Of a stretch of 64,000 nucleotides of DNA, positions 36,101-48,100 are shown piece after piece. The stretch comes from Lasioglossum baleicum (taxonomy: Eukaryota; Arthropoda; Insecta; Hymenoptera; Halictidae). The stretch is from NCBI RefSeq assembly GCF_051020765.1, contig NC_134940.1, positions 15,699,712 to 15,763,711 of the forward strand. Direction: 5' to 3'. The translations under genes and the position numbers were made by a program. The notes under the pieces were generated by a model. It was not told where the DNA came from. It did not search any database and saw nothing but the letters and a program-made list of their open reading frames with translations. Every line of letters starts with the position of its first letter. The stretch's first letter is position 1.

Positions 36101-39100
36101 TTTGTATTCTCTGGTGCACAAGTTTTGTTTTGCCACTCGGGTATGTTTCGCTATCCCCGTAAACTTTAATCGCAACTCTTAACGTCTTCGTTATACTTTA
36201 TAGGAGATGACTGGAGAACAGCCAGAAAAAGAAAAGATTCCGAGTGCCACTTTGTGCAAAAGATACAAGCGAACACGACTATCTCGTACAGTATAAAACC
36301 GGAGTACCATCAACTACCCAGGTGTGTTTTTACAGTTCGAATCGAATCGCAATCAAGCTTATTGCAATGTTCAATTTCACAGGACCAAGGTGAACGTTTC
36401 GATTTCGAGCATCAAGTTCAACCTGTCAGAGAACAAGATACAAATGGTCGTTCACTTTTTGAATTTATTGCTGTTGAATTATCAGCAAAACTTTAAGAAG
36501 TGTGATTTCAATTGGAAGCAGTACGGTTCGAAAAAGACTCTCGATGCCGTCGTCGTGACGATAAAACATTTGAAGACTGTTCAACGCAGCGTGTGTGTGC
36601 TATCAATTGGAACATTGCAGAACAAGTTCAATCACGTTACCAAAGAACTGCTGGGCAGTAATGTGCAGAAACAGAAACTCGATAGGTAACCAAGTAAGAC
36701 TTAATACTAACTTCAAAAATACATGTTTCAATACTTCGTTGGCTGACTATCTCTTAAGACGATGACAAGTAAACGGTCGATAAGAGATATTTTTGTCGAC
36801 AGGAGTGTAGTATCTTCAGAAATCAGCGAAGAAGATTTGGAACAATTATCTAAAACGATACATTTGTCTGGATTCGATGATAACGTGTCTCCGTGCAATC
36901 ATATCAAATTGTTACTGAGATTTGCCATCGGAGAGGTATTATTTGTGCATGAAAATTTCCTCTAATTAATTATCATGCCACGAATCTTCTAATACTGTGT
37001 TAAAATTCTTAGCTATCGTTTCACTTGGTATGTCTCAATGAAGGGCGGGAAGAACCCTATTTGAATCTGAGACTCCACGGATTGTACCTTGAGACTGCCC
37101 TAATGGTGTACGGTCCTGCCGTGCAGTTTGGAGTGGGATCTGTACTTTTGGTGGACAAAACTAATGCGGGCGTAACAGGATCTTATTTGGAGTTAATATC
37201 AACCGAAGAGCCGCACGAAGTTCTTGTCGTATCGTACCGTAAGGTACGGAACAGTTCGAACTATCATTAAAATCATTATAATTCGTTTATTTATCCTTCT
37301 AAGAGCTTGTAATTCTTTAGGTAAAATCGAACTGTCCCGACTTCAAATCCCACTTCAAAAGCATCGAGCGATCACTCGTCGTAAATATCCTCAGTGTTCA
37401 TATAAATCTTCACAGACCCGCACTAATGAAACTTCGAAAATACTGGTTCGGTTTGATCAAGTAAGCATTTCTCAATAATCGTAAATTAAAAATCATTAAT
37501 TTATAATCATAAACCTAATGTTCAAAACAAAACACCATTGTTTTTAGTACACTCGAGAAGAATAACCTCATCACTTTCGCGGAGAAAATATTTTGCACTA
37601 TAGCGCAGTGGAAAATAAAGAATAACGATCCACCGATTCCTCCAGGTACAGCGCAACAAACTGCTGTAACACTAAAACATAAATACTGCCAACTTTGATG
37701 AATCTGCAAACTTCCAGGTGCCATCAAGTTAAATTATTCGGCGAGACTCAGCGCGCTCGTTCTTCGATTCTGCGACAAAGACATGGATCTGTTAGAGATA
37801 CAAGTCCTCGGATTGGAGAACGACTGCATCTACAACGCCAACGAGAGGATGGTTTTGCGTGCGCACTTGAGACACCTGTCCGTCGAGGACTTGCAAGACG
37901 ATACGTTGTATTCAAAAGTAATTTCTACGATCTTCGATTTACGATTCTCGGCGATGAAAATCTTGCTTCGTGCATTCAAGTTAATTCGTTTTATTTTAAG
38001 CTTTTAACCACCGATGAGGATAGAGTGCTCGACTTGAAATATGTCAGACACATGCCGAGGCTATACACGTGTTCCGACATTGACACCAAGAAGGACGATG
38101 TGATGTCAGATGGAACTTTCAAGCTCTCCATCGGAAGAATGAACTGTGTGCTCGTTTCGAAAATATTGTACGATTTAAAGGTACGAACCTTCGACACGTA
38201 TTCTTGGAAAGGTCCTGCGAGTATCAACAGTTACAAATTCGATTCGTTCCACAGTATTTCCTAGCGCCGTTCTTTTCAACCTACTGTCTGCAATTTCAAA
38301 ATTACCTGATCGACAAAGTTACAAACGGTATCAAAGAGTTTAAGAAGAGCGCTACGAAGCTGCATATTTTTATCGACATACAAGGCCCTATATTCCTTCT
38401 ACCACAAAGGAAAGATGTTCCCAGTCTTTTGGTGTTAAATACAGGTTGTGCTCGCTAATAACAAGCAGTCAAGATTATCGATCGATTGCAATTATTAAGA
38501 TATTTATTTCTCTAGGTGTTTTATCGGTGGAGAATTTTTTCAAAAAGATCGAACAATCGACTGATAATTCCAAAACCGATGGAAATCATCTGATAATCGA
38601 CAACATTCTGGTGAAGCTGAAAAATCTGACTGTGTCTAGGGCGATCATGACGCTCAGTAGAGATTTAGAGATTCAAGTATAATTTATTGTTGATTTATCG
38701 ATTACGTGTGTGCTCCTTCCAACGGATAATAATGGAAATTTTGATTCACAGGAGCCGATAGTAGAGCCGATACATATCCACTTTGATATCAAAAGAAAAA
38801 CCGAATATCGCAGCGCGATGGAGTTTCAGACATATGGATTGTTCAATGTGCAAGGATCTATGGATTTTGTGTACATCAATCTGAGCCAAAGAGATCTCAA
38901 GTCCAGCATTCTAGTATGGAAAGACAACATATCGAAGATCGTGCTGTTCGACGATATACATGATAATGAAACGCACTCAAACGTAGAAGAGAAACTGACG
39001 AAGTCCAATCAGGACATGATGGTGCAGAAACTGGAAGATTTTCTCACTCACAACGAGAATACCGTGTGCGAGGTGAACGCGAAGCTAACTCTCGAGGGGC

Positions 39101-42100
39101 TGCAATTAAATTTGTTCTTGGACTCAGAGGAGGTATAACTTTCAGTCATTCTTTATCTTATTCTCTATTCTCTTTATCTTAAAATCATCAAGATGAAAGT
39201 TTTAATAAGACGGCGAAACTTGTTCTAAGCAGCAGCTTTTCATTCGCAGGTGTTGAGTTCACCAGTTCGCGACCTGAATCATGGCCTATGCAGGTTAACC
39301 TTCGGCGAGCTAATCAACACTTACGCCTTCTACAGCGACAAGGCTTTAAAGATGAAGCTATCTCTTCAAAGTTGCATTTTGAAAGATACCAGGAAGGATT
39401 CTCAAGCTATAAGAAAGTCTGTAAAGCATTCGACTCTCTGCACACGCGACGAACAGCGAACTGTACTAATGCTGTTATTTTTTTTTCATTGAAGAATAAT
39501 CCAGGCACCTGCAAGATTGATCGGAGCGCATCCAGAGTCCTGTATATCTGTGTCGATGTCGCCTATCGTCGACATCGCGTACACCTGTGCGCCTGCCGGC
39601 GAGAAGTGTCTCGACGCGCTCGTCCAGGAGGTCAGAATGAACCTGTCCGTGCCATTCGTGATGCACTTAACACGGTACATCATGGATTCGATTCCAGCCG
39701 ATCAGGTCGAGGAAGGAATCATTAATCACGGATACGAGAGCCACAATCAAAAATCAGTAAGTAGAAATCGCGTTTCAATTCGATCCAATCGACCGATCTA
39801 CACAACTTCTTCGTGCCATCCAAGTATCTGTTATGACAACGACGTAATTATTGTCACGATGCGTGTTTCTTTTAAATCAAGAACAGGGACATTGCCAGCG
39901 CGGAGAGAGATAAATTAAAATACGCACAATATTTTAAGGAGGAGCCAGGTACTTGCGTTTGTAACGTCATGTTGCTTCGATTGCGGTTTTCTGTTTAGCT
40001 TGTTTTGTTCCCTCTCCGTACGTAACAAGCATCGGTTGGCAAGAGGTTTAATGTTCACACGTTGACTACCTTATGGTTCGTACGCGAGACAAAATTTGTT
40101 GGTCGATAAAGCGATCATTTAAGGGGATAGACTTGTTTCTAGGATAGCAAGGGTGCAGGAAGCGCCTTGTCGTTTCTCGATCATGCAAAGATGGAGTTTT
40201 TCGGTAGTCAAAAACGATAGATAAAAGATCAATCTCTCAAAAGTACGCCTCATGAACGTAAAAATAGGACTTTTGAGGGCGACTGGGGCTTAGATTGATC
40301 TTTTATCTAGCGCTTTTGACTACTGAAAAACCCCATCTTTGCGTGATCGAGAAACGAGAAGACGCATTCCGCACCTTTGTAATCCTGGAGAGGAGAGTCT
40401 ACCCCCTTAATTTTGTCCAATACTTTGGGACTATGCTTCGATAGTCAACGTGTTGACCTGCCACGACTGCGCATGTATGTTTGTCGTTTATTTGCCATTC
40501 TTGCGGAATTGCAATAACAGCGGCTATTTTACGTGTCTAGATGCTTCTGTATCTGTGAGAATACACAAACCGGAGATCTTGCTCTTCGGAGGCCTGAAGC
40601 CGAGCAACTCGCATGTGATTCTACTGCAGGCAGAGGTAACCATCGAGAGCAGCAGGCATAGCTGTTCGTCCTCGATCGTTTGCACCTTTACCGATGTTCG
40701 TGCAAAGTCAAAGAAACAAGGAAATTACGCGAAACAGACTCCTTATTGGTTACTATGTCCCTGCGACATAGAGATCTGCAGGAAAGAAGAAGCACCGGAG
40801 TTCAATGCTGACTACACCGTCACCGTCAACGCTATCGATATCCACTTGTCTGCAGAAATCATTCATACGTTCATCGACGTAAGTATAAATCGAGTAGTTC
40901 GATCAATTGCGATACATAAACACGAACGTGTTTTTTAGATACTGAACGAAGCGACGAGCTTTCTGGAAAGCATGCATATCAAGGCGGAGGAGAAGTTATT
41001 TCATCAGGATTTCAACGCGCACTTCAACTTGTGGACGCCGAAGAAAATATCGAACGTACCTTACAAGAAGACCATCGATGGTGAGAATCGAAATTTTGAT
41101 TGGATTCTGGAGCTCCGATCAGGTTGACAATGTTTTCATTGGATGTTACAGATGATTTAAATCTGCTGTGCGAATGCAGTGACAAAATAGTAACTGTCCA
41201 CCTAAAGCCTCTGGTCATTTCCTTGTTGCTGGAGATCGAATACTTGACCGAGAGATTGCCAATTATCAAGATGGAGAATATAGTAACCGTCTCCATCAAC
41301 GACTGGTTCAACAATTTCTCTTTAGAGTCCAGCATGAAGCTCCACGCATTTTGTTACAACGCAGATTACAAGAGTTGGGAGCCACTGATCGATTTGTGCT
41401 CCGACGACGATACTAACTACAGACCATGGGAATTGATAATAAAGGTATTCTTCGCTCCATTAAAGTCTGTTCTTTGCTGTTAGTAAACAGATGAATAATT
41501 TTCGTTGGCAAAAATCTGAGCACTCTTTATCCTGGCGTTGTTACTTGTAGAACAACTTGTAAACTGTGTTACTTGTAGATGCGTCACGGTGAAGCTTTCA
41601 TGGTGAATTCGAATTGGACCGATCCGTATCAGCAGATAAAGCAAGACGCATCGAAGACCAAGAAGAAAGGCTTGAAGAGTATCGACCAAGATTTTACGGA
41701 CATGGTTTTTATAACTCCGGATCATTTGGCTATACCAAAACCAAACGGTAGTACACAGTTTGAACTCGATGTTTTCTTTCGGTGAAACAGAATACGCGAC
41801 TGATCCATGACTAAAAATATTTCAGACACTGAACTGTATGCGCCGTATGAAGAAGATTCTGACACAGACGACGAAGAGGGTCAGAAAAAGTTGATGAGAA
41901 CGTCCAATTATTTATTTAACAGTAACAGCAGCGGCGAGGAGGACAGCGACAGCGACAACTCCAGCACAAACGAGGATGAAGGGCTGGAATTGACACCGGA
42001 GTGCAATGTGGATTCCTGTGAGAAAATAGCATTCGATAGAATTGATACGATTATTTTAACACGTTAAAACTATCCATTCAGGCTGCGTGCACATTCAGAA

Positions 42101-45100
42101 CGCGTGGCATATTTATTTAATGCGATAAAAACATGTATTTTATATATAACAAGTTTAACACTGTAGACTGTAGAATATATTTCCACCAAAAGAATGAGGC
42201 ATGATGAAAAATGCAGAACAAAACACACGAGCTGATTTAATTGTCGAGGAAAAACGACTCGGCACGGAACGTGTTAATAACAATGTTTAATTACAGTTGG
42301 TCCGATCGGTCGTGAGTCGATTAAATCCAACGACATGGCAGTCTACATCACCGTCTCTACGGAGGAGAAACTGAATCTTATAGTCACCCCGAACTTAATT
42401 GCTGTCGCGGACGTTATTATGAACGCATTTCAACAAGCCAACAGTGGAATACCAATAGTACCTACCAGTAGCAGGAAGCTGAATCTGCTCAACGCCATCG
42501 GTCACGAAAGTCGAATAGAACTGCTTGCTTCGACAGATGTCAGTGCACTAGACATACACTGAACGTCTTTTTGAATCTGATTTCAACCTTATTCCCTTTC
42601 GTTGTAGGAAGATAACAAAACTGGTAGTCGCGTTATAGCAAGCCAAGACTACCATAACATCGATTCACCGGCGAGCATTCCAAGTAGCCCGGAACCAGAA
42701 GTTCAATCTGCACATGGTAGTCCGCAATGGGCGGAGAACGACATAGAGTTCACGGATCCTAATCCGACTGTGCAAAATCACTCGATGCCAATCAAGGAAA
42801 TATTTCAAGACGATTCTTCCATCAGAATATACAAGACAATCACGGGGGAGGTGTTGCGTGTTATTTTTCAAGGTATCGATTGTTTCTTGTAGAATTGCAC
42901 CCGCAGGAATGCAATGGGAGCGTCGAGTTTCACGGATTATTTGTTGTATTCAGGATTCGATGACGTACTCGTCTATTGTCCGATGCGACAAGGTTGCAAT
43001 TTGGTCCCACTGCGTCCCATCAGGCACGAAGTCCGTTATCATTTGGTCATCGACGCTACGATAGATAATTATTTGCATCGTACGATCACCGTGCGATCAC
43101 CGTTGCAGGTAAACTATCCAGTATCCATTTCATTCCAAGCGATATTGTATTTGACATACTTCATATTTTAATTGCAGTTTCGAAACGAAACTTCCTACAC
43201 GCTGGGTCTTTACTATAAAAAATCATTGTTGGATAAACTGGGATTATCTTGCATAGGCGTGCCAACGAACCCATTCGACGACAATATTAGAATGACAATC
43301 ATTGAACCTGATTCCACTTACAATATTCCTTTGTACATAGCTTATCATTTCCCTATACATATACTACCCGCTTATTTAGAGTAAGTTGAAATCCAAGTGC
43401 AGCATGTCACAAATAACGGATGTTCAAACCTGTGTACGACACGATAAATGTTTGTTGCAGAAAGTACCATGTCAGCGAAGAAGGAATTTATTGGAAAGAA
43501 CTGAGCGCGTCGATGAACGTGGCGAGAGACATTTACTGTAAAATGAAGGAGGACGAGAATCAGTCTGTGTTTTGTGTCAAGGTTTCCTGTAACGAAGTTC
43601 CATTAACCACGAGACCAAGCTGTCAAGTACCGAGTTACTTGATTAGCATCCACTCGCCTCTCATTTTCAACAATCAGTTACCGTTCGTTGTAGACGTCAA
43701 TATACCCTCTATCAATTATGAAGTGAAAATTGAACCCGGAGAGAAGATCAATATGCATTCCTTGAACTGCAACAATGACATACAATTTATGTTCAAGGTG
43801 AGTGGCCTCAATTCACACCAAACTGGTATTCATATAAAGGTGTGTGGGAACCCGAAAATGTCTGGCATTCCCGAACATCTTAAGACGGTAGACTCTCGTT
43901 TCCAGAATCGCGAATGGGCTTTTTCAGTAGTCGGAAGCGCTAGATAAAAAATCAATCTAGGCTGTAGTTGCTTCCAAATTTCATACAATATGCATAAAAC
44001 TGCGCGTGTATCTATTTTCATAAAACTGCGACAGCTACATGCTGCCGAATAATAAAAATTACGCCTTGTAAACCTAAAAATAGGAGTTTTGAGGCCGATC
44101 GCGGCCTAGATTGATCTTTTATCTAGCACTTTTGACCACCGAAAAAGAGAAATGAGTCTACCCCCTTAAGAATCCCAAAAAAGATTTTCAGATTCTCGCA
44201 CACTTCTAGTATGAATGCTTCACCAACGTGAGACGATTTATGAGATCTTTAAAAAATCAGAGATATATATACACTCCTCAAAAGAATTAAGGGATCACTT
44301 GTGCGAACCCGGAAAATTGGTCCCACTTTACGTGATCATAACTGCGTCAAAAATTGCTGTATCGATATCGTTAAACAATGGTTTGAAAGCCTGAAACCTC
44401 TAGTTTCAGATGCTCTGTTTCAAATTGTTGCTATGTTGGTTTTTCTATGTGCATTTTTTAAGCATATTTTCAGAAACACCTGGTATATCGAAACGTTAAT
44501 GAAATTGAAAAAACAAAAGGAGTGTCTTGAAGAGAAAGAAACGCTCTTTCTATTGCTTTTTTGCACAAGATTCTACGATAATTTTTTCGCTTTCTGAAAC
44601 CAGTTAAAGTTATAATACCCATATTTACTTCAATGTTGAATAACTCGAATAAAAAAAATCGCACAATATTCAAAAACCACACAATTTACACAGGAAAGAT
44701 AGCCCTTCCGAATGTTATTAACGCGATTTATCAAAAAAATTTCTTGCTCTCCGTGTGATGTTCCAAAATTGCACAAAATTTTTGTTAACCGTCAATGTTG
44801 TCTTCATCTTGCTATAACTTTGTAAAAAACTAACACAGCAACCATTTGAAACAGAGCATCTGAAACTAGAGATTTCAGGCTATCAAACCATTGTTTAACG
44901 ATATCGATACGGCAATTTTTGACGGAGTTATGATCACGTAAAGTGGGACCAATTTTTCGGGTTCGCACAAGTGATCCCTTAATTCTTTGGAGGAGTGTAG
45001 TTAAGTATAAAATATTGAGAAACTCTCGTTGCCGATTGGCAGATTCAAAATTACTTGGGTGGATACTGGACCGGCACAGCGAAACTGAACACCAACTTGG

Positions 45101-48100
45101 AAAGGAAATTCATTCTGATGACGGCAGACAGTGAATCGGATTTGACCAAACCTTTCCTGTTGAACATAGAACTGTGCAAGATCACGAGTTGGCACATTGT
45201 TATCCAATCTCAATATTGGATAATAAATAAGTCTGGATTGCCGTTGTACATTCAGGTAGCTACTCAATTTTTCTGTAGAATTACGATGCATCAAATTGAC
45301 GGGTTAATAAAACGGTTTCAGGAGTGTCATTCCCATATAATCAACGAAATTCCCGAGGAAGAGTTGATTATATTCTCTCAGAAGAATAACAAGAAGGGCA
45401 CGATCAGGTTGAGAGCTCAACAATCCGAGTGGTCCCTACCGTTCGGCCTCGAAGGGATTACCTCGATGTCTTTGATCGTGTGCAAAGATACGGAGCGTGG
45501 GAGGAAGTACAGAATCTTGACGGAGATCGAGAGCTCTCGCTTGTCGAATTTCACGAAGATTATTACGTTCCTGCCTTACTTCTACATCAGCAACAAAACA
45601 AAGAGAACTTTGAGGTTCATGGAGGAGAATGATCAAGCAGATTTGTGGAACGACCTCCTGCCTGGACAAAGCATGCCATTTTGGCCGGTCACAGATTCGA
45701 TGAGGATGAGGATAAAGTGGAGGAACAGTCAATTAGTATCTCAACACTTCGGCATCACACATACCGGGAAGACCGTGTTGAGAATGGATAACGGGGTAAG
45801 TACCGACAGTACTCGACGATTATTGTAAGTAGACTGTGGATGTTTATATATTTTCCAATTTTTAAGAAAGTGGAATGAAATAAAATCGTATTTCTTAGTC
45901 CAGTCAACGAAAAGTTGTAGAGGAAAATGGAAGGAACACAATTTTTAACTTTGGGTCTTTGTTTGGACTAGTGAGGAGGTAAATATACTAAAAGTCCCCA
46001 CTCCTAGAAGGTGAGCGGTGTGCAGGGGGGGGGGCACGTAGAAGGTCCCCTTCTTCGGTTTTCCGCGTGTATCTCGGAAACTATGCGTCCTAGCGATAAG
46101 ATCATTCCATACAAAATTAAAGCTGACAAAATGTGCCACAGAATTGATTCGATTCAGTTTTTCGCTATCTCGCATAGTTTCCGAGATATCCGCGCTCAAA
46201 GTTCACTAATTGTGCTGAAAAGTTAGCTAGTCAAGTAAGGCAAAAAACGTGAGGCAAAAATTTCTTTTTCACAATTAGTGAACTTTGAGCGTGGATATCT
46301 CGGAAACTATGCGAGATAGCGAAAAACTGTATGGAATCAATCTTATAGCACATTTTGTCAGCTTTAATTTTGTATGGAATGGTATTATCGCTAGGACACA
46401 TAGTTTCCGAGATATAAGCGGAAAACCGAAAAAGGTGACTTCTACGTGCCCCCCTGTAGCTCGCTCACCTCCTAGGAGTGGGGACTTTTAGTATGTTTAC
46501 CTCCTAACTAGTCCAAACAAAGTCCCAAAGTTAAAAATTGTGTTCCTTCCATTTTCCTCTAGGCCCGCCTTATGAGCATTCATTGACTGGACTATTTAAT
46601 GGGAACAGTCTTTATAGATCTAAAACAAATATAAATTGTACAAAATTCTATCGAATTATATATTCTATCCTTATATTATATCCTCTTTTGAACATTTTTA
46701 TAAGCCATAAATGCGTAAAGATCCGCAGTCTAATGATAAGAATGTAGAATGAGACAATATCGCGTGGAATTGTAGTCAGCCATCACCGTGGAGATCAACG
46801 GCGGTCTGAATTCCCCTTACAACATCACGTTCCAAAAGTGCGTGCCTGGTGATATACCAGTGAGGATAGACAATTTCTGCGACGACCTGTTTCTGAAAAT
46901 CAGCCAGCACAACTTAGGACAAGTGGCATTGGTGAACCCGTTCCAAAGTCTTTTGTACACATGGGACGATCCTACGAAGCCCAGAGAGCTCATCTGGAAT
47001 GTCTACAACAATAAGAAGACCGGGTATGACGCCAAGTTCGAAAAGGCAAGTGTTAGGATAAATACGAGCGAATAGAGCGTGAAATAAACATGGATTGTTT
47101 TATTCTTTAGGACGGATGTGGCCAAGAGGTTGTACCCCTTGTCATCGTCGACACGTGCAACAGCGTGTCCTCCTCCGCCTGTTCGTATAAACAATGTAAC
47201 AACAAGTCGACGTGGTTGGAAACGAAATCCGCGAGTTTCAACAGCAGCGAGAGCAACGTCTGCGACGAAGATGTCAAGTCACCGACACTGAAACGCGCCC
47301 AGACAGAACAGACCACGGTCGTCTATTGGGTGAGCTACATGGAGAGTAATCAGAGAGTTCTTTTGTTCACGCAACAGGAGGCAGTGTTCTTAAAAGCGAA
47401 GAACATCATTGATCCTGAACCGAGTAGAAAGGAGATATTTGTTTCCCTCGCTGGCATTGGCATCAGCGTTGTAAGTTGACGACGAACTGGTTGGTTGATT
47501 CTCTGGTCGATAGTTTCTTAAATCATAGAATCGTAATGCATTTTAGGTAACTAAATCGAACGAGATCCTGAGAGAGTTGGTGTACGCCAACGTGACAGAC
47601 TCTGCGGCTCACTGGGAGCTTTACTTCGGCAGAAAATGGAAAAGTTTGTCGTTGGAGTTGAGCGCGTGGATAGAGAGCAAATATGTAAATTCTTGTAAAA
47701 AGGCTCAGTTAGACAATTTAATTGACGTAAGTCGGTCGAGTCTTTCGTCGTCGCTGAACGAGCCCACGAGTACATGAACGAATTTTCAGGTTGACCTGGC
47801 GAAAATGCACATAACTAAGCCCTTCTTCGGGAAATTGAGAAGAACTTACTCTCCAGCAATTTGGTTACACTGTAGGAAGTCTATGACGTTGACTTATTTG
47901 CAGGGTTACGTGCATAGAATACAGGTATAGCTGTAGTTTCAATTTAAGATCGCATTTCGTGGAGATAAGATGATTCTAAGATTTACGTGTGCCGTTTCGC
48001 AGATTGATAATCAAATCCGTAATACAACCTTCCCTGTAGTTTTATACTCGAACCTACAAAAGAGCGTTATGAATTATGCTGGGAACCCTAAGCTGAAGCA

